From Candidatus Bathyarchaeota archaeon (GTDB taxonomy: Archaea > Thermoproteota > Bathyarchaeia > Bathyarchaeales > Bathycorpusculaceae): 64,000 bases of DNA. Every line of letters begins with the position of its first letter. The first letter of the stretch is position 1. The position numbers and the translations under genes were made by a program. The stretch lies in the NCBI GenBank assembly GCA_026014585.1, contig JAOZIA010000002.1, positions 231,677-295,676 of the forward strand, given 5' to 3'. Of this stretch, positions 42,425-51,696 are shown one piece after another. The notes under the pieces were generated by a model that was given only the letters and a program-made list of their open reading frames with translations, was not told the origin of the DNA and ran no database searches.

Positions 42425-43185
42425 ATCAGAAATTTTGGCACGCACCGCTTATCCGTGATAGGGTCAAATTTTTCCAGTTCATCTTTTTGAAGAGGTAGCA
42501 CAATTCTTGAAACTAACCCGTTTAGGCTAAAGGGCAAACGTATCAGGCGCATCTCTCCAGAGGTCACCCAAGCGTCAATGTGGAACCCTGCGGCTTTGGC
42601 GTTTTCAGCAATTTTCTGCCGCTCCACCATGGATAATTCGTAGGCGGCTTGGTCAAGAACGTGAATGTGAAAGCCCCTGCCCGAGTAAACCACCGTGAGC
42701 TCAGAGAACGTTTGCTCCAAAAACTCATAGAGGCAAATTGTTTCCTGTCTAACCATATCCAGTTCCAACTCGCAAAAACTCAACCCTTGATTTTTCGCCA
42801 TCTTATCCGCTAATGTGCCGTGCACTGGGCAGGTGATGTTTTCGGGGTCCAAGTCAAAGGCGAGTTCCTGACCAATTTTTTCGTCATTTGGGTCGTAGAT
42901 GTTTCGATCATAGTAAACAGCTTCAGACAAAAAATCCAAAATCTGCCTCTGTACATCTTCTAAACTGCTGTATTGGTCAATTATGATTGTGGTTGATGTA
43001 TCTTGGCGATATTTTTCGGGGTAAATTTTGGTGTGCCTGCCAATTATGACTGCAAACCATGTCCTGCCTGGTTTAGTCTTGAGCCATTCTGCGATGGCTT
43101 GCAGGTTAAACTCGCTCATGTAAAATTGTTTTCGTTCCTCAAGTGTCGCGTACCGCATTCCACTAGGCAAGATATACCGAGTCAA
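42421..43185 (-). CDS. Archaeo-eukaryotic primase (AEP) superfamily protein
   Basis: 254 aa. The three AEP motifs are recognisable: ELAFDLDPENI (motif I, metal acids, about residue 107), VYSGRGFHIHVLD (motif II, SGRGxHxHV) and MRLIRLPFSLNGLVSRIVLP (motif III). It is shorter than PriS (330-400 aa), and its N-terminal 90 residues do not resemble PriS. The region between motifs I and II has one Cys-x2-His (CPVHG) rather than a full zinc knuckle. It could be a divergent PriS, a repair primase-polymerase (LigD/PrimPol-like) or an element-borne primase. Confidence 0.72.
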   Translation of the reverse strand: MTRYILPSGMRYATLEERKQFYMSEFNLQAIAEWLKTKPGRTWFAVIIGRHTKIYPEKYRQDTSTTIIIDQYSSLEDVQRQILDFLSEAVYYDRNIYDPNDEKIGQELAFDLDPENITCPVHGTLADKMAKNQGLSFCELELDMVRQETICLYEFLEQTFSELTVVYSGRGFHIHVLDQAAYELSMVERQKIAENAKAAGFHIDAWVTSGEMRLIRLPFSLNGLVSRIVLPLQKDELEKFDPITDKRCVPKFLI

Positions 43186-43285
43186 TCAAAAACCCCACGT
43201 TACTATTGTTTTCGTTTCAAAAAATCTTTACGTATCCTACACTAGAAACCCTAATATCACTCGCGTACTCAATTTTAAATGGTGA

Positions 43286-43609
<324 letters not shown>

Positions 43610-43617
43610 CTACCAGC

Positions 43618-43664
43618 CTATTTGGTTCCTATTAGTAATTCATTGCAGAAACCATAGAAGGGTA
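43618..43664 (+). repeat. Dispersed palindromic repeat unit C
   Basis: CTATTTGGTTCCTATTAG, then spacer, TGCAGAAACCATAGAAGGGT and AGAGG, followed by TTTTAATGGCGAGTTTT. It lies 117 bases upstream of Kelch gene B in the same orientation as unit D downstream, so the gene is bracketed by direct repeats. Confidence 0.8.
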
Positions 43665-43780
43665 GAGGTTTTAATGGCGAGTTTTCAAGCCAAAAATTCC
43701 AGGTCACTTTTTGTTTTGCACGTTTTTTGCATTAAGCTAATAAGTGAAGTGGGTTTCATTTGGGTGTGGTGAAAAAAATC

Positions 43781-44857
43781 ATGAAACTTGCCACCCTGTT
43801 GCTTTGTTTTGCTCTTTTAGCAACATTAAGCCCTGCCTTGATAGCTAATGCTGAGCAGCAAACAGGAGACACATGGGAAACTAAAACGCCAATACCGCAG
43901 ACTGGAGATATGAAAGCTGTTGCTGTTGAAGATAAAATCTATGTTTTCCAGGACTCATCCACCTACATGTACGACCCTGCAACAGACGCATGGACACAAA
44001 AAACAGCCATGCCAACCCCCAGAGGAAAATTCTTTGCTGCCACAGCAATAAACACTACAATATACACAATAGGTGAAGGCGTAAATGAAGCCTACAACAC
44101 GCTAACGGATACTTGGGAAACCAAACAGGTTCCACCTTACTATGCTAGGGTTATGGGTGCAAGTGTGGTTGACGGAAAAATATACGTTATCGGTGGAGCA
44201 GGTCAGGGAAATAATCAGAATCAAGTGTATGACCCTGCAACTAACTCGTGGACACCGTTAGCGCCTATGCCTACAGGGTTTGGGTACTATTTCATAACCA
44301 CCTGCCTTGACAAACAAATTTATTTCATACTTTCAGATGGAACAAACCTGATCTATGACACAACAACTGACACATGGACCACAGGAGCAACAATACCCCA
44401 GAAATACTCAGAATCAGTCATAGCAGCCACCACAGGGCAGTATGTGCCAGAACGCATCTATGTTATTGGTGGTTGTATTGTTCATGGGTTAGCGCAGACT
44501 ACCGCGGTTAATTCAACTTTCTGTCATGATCCTGTATCTGATGTGTGGAGTCAAATGGCTGATGCACCAACTAGAAGAAGCAGCTGCGCAGTCGCAGTTG
44601 TAGATGACAAAATCTACGTGATTGGCGGCAGCCTTGATGTCTCCACGCTCACAGGTAACCCAACAAACATTGTTGAGGTCTATACTCCAGCTGGTTACAG
44701 TACAGCACAACCATCTGGTGATAATTCGCCTCAGCCAAGTCCAGTAGAAAACTTAAGCCTGATTGTTGGGTCAGTTGTGGCAACAGCAATCGTTACAGTT
44801 GCGGCAATAACAGTGTACCATTTCAAACATACACCCAACAAAACCCCAATAAAATAA
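43781..44857 (+). CDS. Secreted, membrane-anchored Kelch-repeat protein B
   Basis: 358 aa from ATG at 43781 with GGTGA 8 bases upstream. The signal peptide MKLATLLLCFALLATLSPAL is identical to protein A. Six or so Kelch motifs follow (YDPATDAWTQ, IYVIGGAGQG, YDPATNSWTPLAPMP, IYVIGGCIVHG, IYVIGGSLD). A Ser/Pro linker and the same C-terminal membrane segment (VGSVVATAIVTVAAITVYHF) complete it. DNA from 43736 to 43877 and from 44760 to 44859 is base-for-base identical to gene A, while the propeller is roughly half identical in protein. This mosaic implies recent exchange of the ends or cassette-like replacement of the middle. It is bracketed by repeat units C and D. Confidence 0.85.
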   Translation: MKLATLLLCFALLATLSPALIANAEQQTGDTWETKTPIPQTGDMKAVAVEDKIYVFQDSSTYMYDPATDAWTQKTAMPTPRGKFFAATAINTTIYTIGEGVNEAYNTLTDTWETKQVPPYYARVMGASVVDGKIYVIGGAGQGNNQNQVYDPATNSWTPLAPMPTGFGYYFITTCLDKQIYFILSDGTNLIYDTTTDTWTTGATIPQKYSESVIAATTGQYVPERIYVIGGCIVHGLAQTTAVNSTFCHDPVSDVWSQMADAPTRRSSCAVAVVDDKIYVIGGSLDVSTLTGNPTNIVEVYTPAGYSTAQPSGDNSPQPSPVENLSLIVGSVVATAIVTVAAITVYHFKHTPNKTPIK

Positions 44858-44869
44858 AGTATACCATTC

Positions 44870-44920
44870 CTATTAGGCTCCAAATAGAAACTCATTGCAA
44901 AAACTATAGAGGGATAGGTT
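44870..44920 (+). repeat. Dispersed palindromic repeat unit D (inverted core)
   Basis: CTATTAGGCTCCAAATAG, then AAACTCATTGCAAAAACTAT and AGAGGGATAGGT. The 18-bp core is the exact reverse complement of the E1 core (CTATTTGGAGCCTAATAG), while the flanks keep the same orientation. It begins 13 bases after the Kelch B stop, exactly as E1 follows Kelch A. Confidence 0.82.
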
Positions 44921-44984
44921 GCTATTGACGCTTTTCCAAGCCAAAAACCCGTTCCGTATACAAAAGCATCAACCAAACACAAGT

Positions 44985-46256
44985 TTAACTCTGCATTTTA
45001 TACCGCAAAATCGCCGCGATACCACCAAACGCACTCTTTAGCATTTGACCTTCCTCAGTCTCCGTGGAAACAACCTCAACATCCGCATTAGAAATCTCTG
45101 CCAACGCTGCTAAGTCATCAATAACGTCCTGCTTATCCACGATTGTGTATGAGGGTGCTTTGCATTTGCTACAGGGTTTTCCCGAGATGTTTTGCTCAAA
45201 AGTTTGCAAATCCACATTTTTTACGGTGTGCTGTTCTTCATTGTTGCAGGCGCCGCATTTTATGGTAACGCGGGTCATGTCAAGGTTTTCAGAAACAATC
45301 AACGTGCGCACCATGCCCGCTTGGAGCATTTGACGAACTTCAGCTTCACCGTAAGTTATCATGCCGCTGTCGTGTCCGACTTCGTAGAGGAATTTCTGCA
45401 TGATTTCTTTCTCCTCGATGTAGCGGACTTTACGCATTATTTCAGGGGCTTTATCCACCACTTCCTTAACCCCTTGCTCCTCCACATATGCCGTGTCAAC
45501 GATGTCAATTACTTTCTTTTTAAGCTGATAATTAAGAAAATCGCCCTTCTCAAAATCATACTTGGTTGGTCCAGGACCACCCAAAATGATGCCTTTTAGG
45601 TTTTCAAGAGGCAAAAAAATCTCGTTAGCATGATGCCCCACACGAACAAAATACTCATTAAGCTGCATATCCCGCAACCGTTCATAACGCCTAGCTGACT
45701 GACCACCCGCACGGGTTTTACCTGCAACACCCGAATGCATCTCAGTAACAATCTGCAAACGCTTACCCTCAAGAGTAGCAATAGTCGCGCCAGAAGCATC
45801 CACAAGCAAAATACCATAGGTTTCTTTTTCCCTAAGCATCTCCTGCAGGTGCTCAGTATGAAAACGTGAATCACAACGATACAGAAAAATACGAATCGGT
45901 TCAGGCGGAACAATCACGAAAGATTCCATGCGCTCAGTTCCAGGTCCACCGCCCTCTTGAGGACGTGCACCAGTAAAGATTACAATTCCCCTTTCGCCGG
46001 GGTCTTTGAAGAGTTTGAGTTTTTGTTGAGCTTTAGTGATGGCGTCAAGCACGTTTTTTCTTGTCACGTTTGATTTGATGTTGCTTGCTGTGCCGTACTC
46101 GTTGCGTAGCAGGTTAACGGCGTCGCTGATTTGCTTGTCAGGTGGCACATAAATGGTGATAAGTTCTGTGTGGCTACCCTCTTTGCTGGCTAAGGCATTG
46201 ATCATTTTTCGAAGCCGAAACAGCTCAAGAGAGGATTTTTTTGCGGTGCTCAACAT
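44985..46256 (-). CDS. prf1: Archaeal peptide chain release factor 1 (aRF1)
   Basis: 423 aa, full length. Domain 1 carries the stop-codon-reading NIKS motif (residues 59-62). Domain 2 has GGQ in KTRAGGQSARRYERLRD near residue 190. Domain 3 contains the CGACNNEEQHTVKN and CSKCKAPSY zinc-ribbon insert seen in many archaeal homologues. It recognises all three stop codons in the ribosomal A site and triggers peptide release. It is a single gene, convergent with Kelch gene B across repeat unit D. Confidence 0.96.
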   Translation of the reverse strand: MLSTAKKSSLELFRLRKMINALASKEGSHTELITIYVPPDKQISDAVNLLRNEYGTASNIKSNVTRKNVLDAITKAQQKLKLFKDPGERGIVIFTGARPQEGGGPGTERMESFVIVPPEPIRIFLYRCDSRFHTEHLQEMLREKETYGILLVDASGATIATLEGKRLQIVTEMHSGVAGKTRAGGQSARRYERLRDMQLNEYFVRVGHHANEIFLPLENLKGIILGGPGPTKYDFEKGDFLNYQLKKKVIDIVDTAYVEEQGVKEVVDKAPEIMRKVRYIEEKEIMQKFLYEVGHDSGMITYGEAEVRQMLQAGMVRTLIVSENLDMTRVTIKCGACNNEEQHTVKNVDLQTFEQNISGKPCSKCKAPSYTIVDKQDVIDDLAALAEISNADVEVVSTETEEGQMLKSAFGGIAAILRYKMQS

Positions 46257-46325
46257 AATTCACTAAATTTTATTATCTAACGTTAATTAGGATAAAATAA
46301 AAGTTGCGACATAAAAAGAAGAAGG

Positions 46326-47327
46326 CTACGCTTTAGCCTTTGCTGGGGCTTCAGGTTTTGGCATTGGAACCCCGATGGCTTCACGCAGGTAAGCCTTGAA
46401 AGGACCAAGTTTACCGCCGTAGTTGCCAGCGGAAATCTTTACGACGCCTGGAACAGAAACTGCTGCGGTGACGCCTTCTGCCATGGCTTTCTTTACTGCA
46501 TCCAATGTTAAGCCGTTCATAACGATTTCGTAAACACAGTTTACGCCTTCTGGAACCACTGTGTCTGGCACTATGGTTCGCAGTGTTGGACAGTAAGTTT
46601 GGTTAGTTGAAGCTTTAAGTTTGTATTTTAGTGAACCAGCTTTACTTCCAGAACGGCATATTCCACCTGGGAACTGCATGATCACGTCTGGAGCGTTTGC
46701 ACGGATTGCATCTGCCGCGGCTTCGGCTGCTTGAAGACCTGACTCGGCGTCTTTTGCGAAAATCATAAAGTTGCCGCCTGCAACTGCTTCCATCGCGCCA
46801 AACCCATCTTCCACATAGAAGTTGCCTTCCATAACTGGGATTTTCCAGCATTTCCTGCCACCGTACATGGCTTTCTTTTGGAAGCCGTCACCAAAATAGC
46901 GAAGGCTACTGCCAACGTTTAGAGTACGTTTGCCGACTAACCCGTTAAACGCTGCAGTTGTTGGACAGGTTAAAGTGCACTGCCCAATGCGTTGCATGAG
47001 TTGGTTTTTGAGTTCAAAGCGGTCACGGTTATAAATTTGAATATACACGCCTGGGCGTTTGTCTGGTGTTTGGTCTGCTGGGATAGCGCGTTCTATTGCT
47101 GCTTCTGCGGTTGCTTCAATAACGCTTGTGGCAAACCCGGTGGTTATGCTTCCAGCGATTTGCGCCCATTTCTCGTTTTTGGCTGTGATTAAAACTCTCC
47201 CTACCCATAGCGGGAACATTTCTGCAAAAGTGTCTGCGACTTGAACAATGCTGCCACTTGGGGTTTTTACATAAAACATTTTTTCGCTTTCATCATATCG
47301 TTGGATTTCAAGCTGGTTGTTTGACAT
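46326..47327 (-). CDS. ftr: Formylmethanofuran:tetrahydromethanopterin N-formyltransferase
   Basis: 333 aa. It matches Ftr along the length: GSITTGFATSVIEATAEAAI, GQCTLTCPTTAAFNGL, RYFGDGFQKKAMYGGRKCWK, IPVMEGNFYVEDGFGA, CRSGSKAGSLKYKLKASTNQ and KISAGNYGGKLGPFKAYLRE. It moves the formyl group between methanofuran and tetrahydromethanopterin. This is the second step of the archaeal methyl branch of the Wood-Ljungdahl pathway, or of formyl oxidation in reverse. It functionally links to the MtrH-like/corrinoid pair at 18394-19762. The C-terminal tail KPEAPAKAKA is an extra extension. Single gene. Confidence 0.96.
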   Translation of the reverse strand: MSNNQLEIQRYDESEKMFYVKTPSGSIVQVADTFAEMFPLWVGRVLITAKNEKWAQIAGSITTGFATSVIEATAEAAIERAIPADQTPDKRPGVYIQIYNRDRFELKNQLMQRIGQCTLTCPTTAAFNGLVGKRTLNVGSSLRYFGDGFQKKAMYGGRKCWKIPVMEGNFYVEDGFGAMEAVAGGNFMIFAKDAESGLQAAEAAADAIRANAPDVIMQFPGGICRSGSKAGSLKYKLKASTNQTYCPTLRTIVPDTVVPEGVNCVYEIVMNGLTLDAVKKAMAEGVTAAVSVPGVVKISAGNYGGKLGPFKAYLREAIGVPMPKPEAPAKAKA

Positions 47328-47417
47328 GGAAGAGACCTTGCATGTGAGTTACGAGATGGAACAATTTAAGAGTTTTTGTAAAGGGTAGCTTGTTTTTTCC
47401 ATGTTAAATGTTAATGG

Positions 47418-48473
47418 TTAAAAAATTGAGGATGGAAAAGTTATGCCTGAGGGGTGCATTTTGCCTTTTATTGGGAGATGGCGTCCGCAGACGGTACAAT
47501 TCATGTTATCGGTTAGGTTCCATTCGGTTATGTCAAAGCTGAAGCGTTTAATCACTGCCGTGCCACAGTTCGGGCAATACGTGTTCTCTGCAGGATGCCC
47601 CGCAACGTTACCAAGATAAACATAATTTAGCCCAGTCTCCTTAGCAGTCAAATATGCTTGCTCCATATCCTCAACGGGAGTAGCCTGCAAACCAGTCATT
47701 TTATACTCAGGATGAAAACGCAAAAGATGAAACGGCGTGTCCCTGCCCAAATTGTCACGTATCCACTCAGACAACTTAGTAATCCTGTTCATGTCATCGC
47801 CGATTTTAGGCACAACCAAATTTGTGATTTCAAGGTGGATACCGTTTAGTTTGAACTCTTTTAGCGCCTCATAAATCGCTTCAACGTGAGGCACCGCAGA
47901 TTGAGACCTGTAAAATTCAGGGTCTCCACCACCTTTAAAATCCACAGTTGCCGCATCCAAATAAGGCGCAATGGTCTTTACGGCTTCAGGTGTCATGTAC
48001 CCGTTGGTTACAAACGTGTTAAACAAGCCTGCTTCATGCGCGAGTTTGGCGGTGTCGTAGGCGTATTCCATGAAGATTGTGGGTTCAGTGTAGGTGTAGC
48101 TGATTCCTTGACATTTGCTGTCTTGTGCAGCCTTCACAATTTGCTCTGGCGTGAAAGCTCGCCCATCAACCTCATGATTTTGGCTAATCATCCAATTATC
48201 ACAGAATTGACAGCGAAAGTTGCAGCCAGCAGCCGCAAACGAGAGTACCGAAGCACCAGGGTTAAAGTGTGAGAGCGGTTTTTTGCCGATGGGGTCAACA
48301 CCGATGGAAACGGCTTTGCCGTAATTGAGTGTGTAGAGTGTGCCTTCTTGGTTTTTGCGAACCATACAAAACCCCCTTGCACCATCACTGATTAGGCAGC
48401 GTCGTGCGCACAGGTTGCATTTGACTTTGTTTTGGGCTTGTTTTTCGTAGAGCATTGCTTCATGAAGCGACAT
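47418..48473 (-). CDS. amrS: AmmeMemoRadiSam-system radical SAM enzyme (PflA-like)
   Basis: 351 aa. The N-terminal cysteine motif CNLCARRCLISDGARGFC precedes the cluster motif CNFRCQFCDNWMISQ near residue 80. YTYTEPTIFMEYAYDTA, FVTNGYMTPEAVKTIAPYLD, NLVVPKIGDDMNRI and LLRFHPEYKM then follow, and C-terminal CPNCGTA and CTVCGRHLP close the protein. This is the radical SAM component commonly encoded with Memo and AMMECR1 proteins; those partners are not in this window. It resembles pyruvate formate-lyase activases, but its target is unknown. Confidence 0.88.
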   Translation of the reverse strand: MSLHEAMLYEKQAQNKVKCNLCARRCLISDGARGFCMVRKNQEGTLYTLNYGKAVSIGVDPIGKKPLSHFNPGASVLSFAAAGCNFRCQFCDNWMISQNHEVDGRAFTPEQIVKAAQDSKCQGISYTYTEPTIFMEYAYDTAKLAHEAGLFNTFVTNGYMTPEAVKTIAPYLDAATVDFKGGGDPEFYRSQSAVPHVEAIYEALKEFKLNGIHLEITNLVVPKIGDDMNRITKLSEWIRDNLGRDTPFHLLRFHPEYKMTGLQATPVEDMEQAYLTAKETGLNYVYLGNVAGHPAENTYCPNCGTAVIKRFSFDITEWNLTDNMNCTVCGRHLPIKGKMHPSGITFPSSIF

Positions 48474-48585
48474 AAATTTCCACTAATCCCTGCAGTTAAA
48501 AGAGAACGGTTCTGTTTAAAAGTTTAATCGCAAAGGCAAAGTTGAATTCATCGTTTTTTAGCTATTCAAATGCTTAATAGTTATA

Positions 48586-48603
48586 ACTACATCGTTATGT
48601 AGT
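48586..48603. promoter_or_regulatory. Perfect palindrome upstream of a membrane protein gene
   Basis: ACTACAT-CGTT-ATGTAGT: 7-bp arms with a 4-bp spacer in the 223-bp gap between divergent amrS and the gene at 48697. Candidate operator; nothing else is recognised in the gap. Confidence 0.45.
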
Positions 48604-48696
48604 GAATAAGTTGAGTAAGCCCTGAAACCTTTAGGTCTAAAGATAGAAGGATAATGACTATGACACTCTTGTTAGAACAAAAGGTGTTGTATCAGA

Positions 48697-49782
48697 GTGG
48701 GTAAAGTAAGAAAAATCGGATTATTAACAGGTTTATCTTTGAGTTTAATCGGAATATATCACATAATATCTTTTCCGTGGTATGGGATAGTTGTAGGAAT
48801 ATTAATTTTAATTCTAGGGTTAATCTTGATTGCTATTGCACCTGAAGGTAAAAAAGAACCCAGAACTCAACCGAACGGCGTGACTTTGTTTGGTTACGTT
48901 GCTTTCTTTAGTTCGTTGATCGTTGGCTTTTTTTCCTATATGATGGTAATATTTGGATTTGGGGTATCCAGAGGGCTGTATTTAATTTGGTTTCTTGGAT
49001 TTTTTGCTTTGACAAGTCTGCCCTTGTCAATACTTGTTCTTCGTAAGGTTTGTTCAAAATATTTGTGGCACGCCATAATGGTGTTTCTGAGCGCTCTTCT
49101 TGTATTAAGTTTTATCCGCGATTTAGTATGGAAAATAATACCTGTTGCCGCCAATCAACCAGAGTTCTATTATTTTGTCTTACCAACTTACATTTTTTCA
49201 ATCAGTTTCATTATATATTTTTTAACTAAAAAAACAAGACAATATTATGGGCAAGTTGGAAGTACCTTTTGTTATACCCGAAGCGTTTACGCTGGCGCTA
49301 TGGTCGGTGTTTCAGTTTTCCTATTGTTGATTCAAATATTTGGGGTTCCGTTTTGGTGGACTTTCAGCGGTCTAAACACCCAAGATAGCGTTTACGTTAG
49401 TTCCTTGAATCCCCAAAACCCCGAAATAGGCGAAAACATTACATTTCAAGTCACAACTTGGGTGTCGTATAAGACTTATTCACGGTTTTACAATATTAGT
49501 AATGCAGTGATAACCGTAGAAGCAAACGGAATAAAGCCGTATACAGTCTATGCTGATGAGAACGGCGTCGCGTCTTTTGTTTATCAAGCTCAACCAACTA
49601 TCTTTAGAGTCTACGATGGCGAGGATCATTCTTTATATCATGTCATTCCAGCAACACCGCAAGAATGGGAAATGAGCTGTTTTATAGCAGTTGTTGGCGC
49701 TATTTCTCTTGGTTCATTGGCAGGGTTTATAATGTTTAAACGAAAAACACCTCCTCAAAAAACAAGTCAGACTCCAAAATAG
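48697..49782 (+). CDS. Membrane protein with extracellular Ig-like domain
   Basis: 361 aa from GTG. Six membrane segments occupy residues 1-225 (ISFPWYGIVVGILILILGLI, GVTLFGYVAFFSSLIVGFFS and others). An extracellular beta-rich domain of about 110 residues follows (VYVSSLNPQNPEIGENITFQ, NAVITVEANGIKPYTVYADE, NGVASFVYQAQ), of the kind used in surface Ig-like or carboxypeptidase-regulatory-like folds. A last helix and basic tail (FKRKTPPQKT) close the protein. No family recognised. It is convergent with the his operon end. Confidence 0.65.
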   Translation: MGKVRKIGLLTGLSLSLIGIYHIISFPWYGIVVGILILILGLILIAIAPEGKKEPRTQPNGVTLFGYVAFFSSLIVGFFSYMMVIFGFGVSRGLYLIWFLGFFALTSLPLSILVLRKVCSKYLWHAIMVFLSALLVLSFIRDLVWKIIPVAANQPEFYYFVLPTYIFSISFIIYFLTKKTRQYYGQVGSTFCYTRSVYAGAMVGVSVFLLLIQIFGVPFWWTFSGLNTQDSVYVSSLNPQNPEIGENITFQVTTWVSYKTYSRFYNISNAVITVEANGIKPYTVYADENGVASFVYQAQPTIFRVYDGEDHSLYHVIPATPQEWEMSCFIAVVGAISLGSLAGFIMFKRKTPPQKTSQTPK

Positions 49783-49826
49783 TCTCGTGTAAATAAGTGG
49801 GGCAAACTTTTTTTTTAAAAAAAAAA

Positions 49827-50159
49827 TTAGAAGAGTTTGTTGAAGAAGCAGCTGTATTCGCCAGTGTGGCAGGCTGGTCCAGTTTGCTCAACAACGTACA
49901 GTAGCGAATCGTAATCGCAGTCGGTGCTGACGCTGATGACTTTTTGTGTGTGTCCACTGGTTTCGCCTTTTACCCAGATTTCACTGCGGCTTCGGCTCCA
50001 GTACGTGGCTTTCTTGGTTTTCAGCGTAAGTTCTACGGCTTCGCGGTTAGCGTATGCTTGCATTAGCACGGCTTTGGTGTTTGCGTCTTGCACTACAACG
50101 GGGATGAGTCCGTCGCCTTTTTTGAAGTCAAGTTTCTCTAAGAGCCCAGTTGGGGTCAT
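49827..50159 (-). CDS. hisI: Phosphoribosyl-AMP cyclohydrolase
   Basis: 110 aa. KFDKKG-like opening ([19 protein letters not shown]), [40 protein letters not shown], and the zinc-binding [21 protein letters not shown]. It opens the purine ring of PR-AMP, step 3 of histidine synthesis. It is the last gene of the operon and overlaps hisF by 4 bases. The protein ends right after the HisI domain, so there is no fused HisE (PR-ATP pyrophosphohydrolase). Confidence 0.96.
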   Translation of the reverse strand: MTPTGLLEKLDFKKGDGLIPVVVQDANTKAVLMQAYANREAVELTLKTKKATYWSRSRSEIWVKGETSGHTQKVISVSTDCDYDSLLYVVEQTGPACHTGEYSCFFNKLF

Positions 50160-50959
50160 GTTCTAATATTCACCCCCGCCTTACGCAAATAATCCTTCAC
50201 AATTGGAACAGGATAACTATTATAGTGAAAAATTGAAGCTGCCAACGCCGCATCAGCCTTGCCATCAGTGAACACATCTAAGAGGTGCTTTGGTTCTCCA
50301 GCTCCACCGCTTGCAATGACTGGAACGTTGGTGCGTTCACTGATTTCCCTTGTTAATTCGATGTCGTAGCCATCTTTTGTGCCGTCCTTATCCATCGAGG
50401 TAACGAGGAATTCACCTGCACCCAGCCGTTCAGCCTGCATAGCCCACGCCAAAGCGTCAATACCAGTGGGTTTTCTGCCCCCATAAGTGACAACTTCAAA
50501 CCACAACTTACCCTCAGCCGTGTCCACCATAATTTTACCCTCAGATGGGGTGCGGTTACGTTTAGCATCAATAGCGCAGACAACGCATTGGCGTCCGAAA
50601 ACGTCGGCAAGTTCAGTTATGAGCTTTGGGTTTTCTACTGCTGCCGTGTTTACTGAGACTTTGTCTGCACCACTGCATAACACTGAGCGGGCGTCGGCTA
50701 CGCTTCGGATTCCTCCGCCTACAGTGAAGGGGATGCTAATTGCTTTAGCGACACCTTCTACGTACTTGCGCATGATATCGCGTTTCTCACTTGAAGCAGT
50801 GATATCGAGAAAAACAAGTTCGTCTGCGCCGTCGTCGCTGTAGCGTTTTGCCATCTCAACTGGGTCGCCTGCACATTTAGGATTGAGAAAGTTTATGCAT
50901 TTGACGACTTTGCCGTGGTCAACATCAAGACAGGGTACTATACGTTTTGCTAATGGCAT
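50156..50959 (-). CDS. hisF: Imidazole glycerol phosphate synthase cyclase subunit
   Basis: 267 aa TIM barrel. [18 protein letters not shown] carries catalytic Asp11; [47 protein letters not shown] (second catalytic Asp) and [18 protein letters not shown] follow. It forms the cyclase half of the HisH-HisF complex, releasing IGP and AICAR. It overlaps hisI by 4 bases and follows hisA by 4. Confidence 0.97.
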   Translation of the reverse strand: MPLAKRIVPCLDVDHGKVVKCINFLNPKCAGDPVEMAKRYSDDGADELVFLDITASSEKRDIMRKYVEGVAKAISIPFTVGGGIRSVADARSVLCSGADKVSVNTAAVENPKLITELADVFGRQCVVCAIDAKRNRTPSEGKIMVDTAEGKLWFEVVTYGGRKPTGIDALAWAMQAERLGAGEFLVTSMDKDGTKDGYDIELTREISERTNVPVIASGGAGEPKHLLDVFTDGKADAALAASIFHYNSYPVPIVKDYLRKAGVNIRT

Positions 50960-50963
50960 CTTG

Positions 50964-51689
50964 TTAGGCTCCTAGTTTTTGTATTGCTTCTTTTAGCGTG
51001 AATCTTCCCTCATATAGAGCTTTACCAATAACTGCGCCCTCACAACCGATTTCGCGTAGCGCTTCTAAATCGCCGATGGTGTCGATGCCGCCTGCCGCGA
51101 TGATTTTTGCGTTTGGGTACATGGCGGCTGAGCTGAGGGTTTGCAGGTCGGGACCTGTGAGCATGCCGTCTTGGGCGATGCTGGTTATCAAGAAAGTGCT
51201 CACACCCATCGTGGTGTATTTTTCTAATGCCAAGTCAACGTTCATGGCGGTTTTGGTTTGCCAGCCCTCAACCATGATTTGACCATCCTTATTATCTAAA
51301 GCCACAATCACGGAGTCATTGCCGAATTTCTCCTGAATCTGAATGATGGCATCGGGGTTAGTGAATGCTAAAGCGCCCAGTATCACCTGCTTAACGCCAG
51401 CTTGCAACACTTTAGTTGCGGTTTCAACGCTGCGAATTCCGCCGCCGACTTGAATGGGTAAAGCAACATTTTTGGCAATCTCAGCAATAACGCCTCGGTT
51501 GTCGCCGATGCCAAATGCTGCATCCAAATCGATAATGTGCAGTTTGCCTGCGCCCTCAGACTGCCAACGCTGGGCAGCTTGCAGGGGTGTTCCAAATTGG
51601 CTGGTGTAGTTTTTGGCGGTTTCAGCTGCTCCGCGGGTTAACCGTACAATGTTGCCGCTCATCAAATCTATAGCTGGTATCAACTGCAT
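50964..51689 (-). CDS. hisA: ProFAR isomerase
   Basis: 241 aa TIM barrel. LIPAIDLMSGNIVRLTRGAA (catalytic Asp8), [52 protein letters not shown] and IAAGGIDTIGDLEALREIGC are seen. It performs the Amadori isomerisation ahead of HisF/HisH. It follows hisH by 7 bases in the operon. Confidence 0.96.
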   Translation of the reverse strand: MQLIPAIDLMSGNIVRLTRGAAETAKNYTSQFGTPLQAAQRWQSEGAGKLHIIDLDAAFGIGDNRGVIAEIAKNVALPIQVGGGIRSVETATKVLQAGVKQVILGALAFTNPDAIIQIQEKFGNDSVIVALDNKDGQIMVEGWQTKTAMNVDLALEKYTTMGVSTFLITSIAQDGMLTGPDLQTLSSAAMYPNAKIIAAGGIDTIGDLEALREIGCEGAVIGKALYEGRFTLKEAIQKLGA

Positions 51690-51696
51690 ACCTTGT

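Noticed and set aside
43618-44920. Integron gene cassette around Kelch B
   Set aside because: The flanking repeats resemble neither attC sites nor known integron sites, and no integron integrase is in the window; only the weaker claim of direct repeats is kept.
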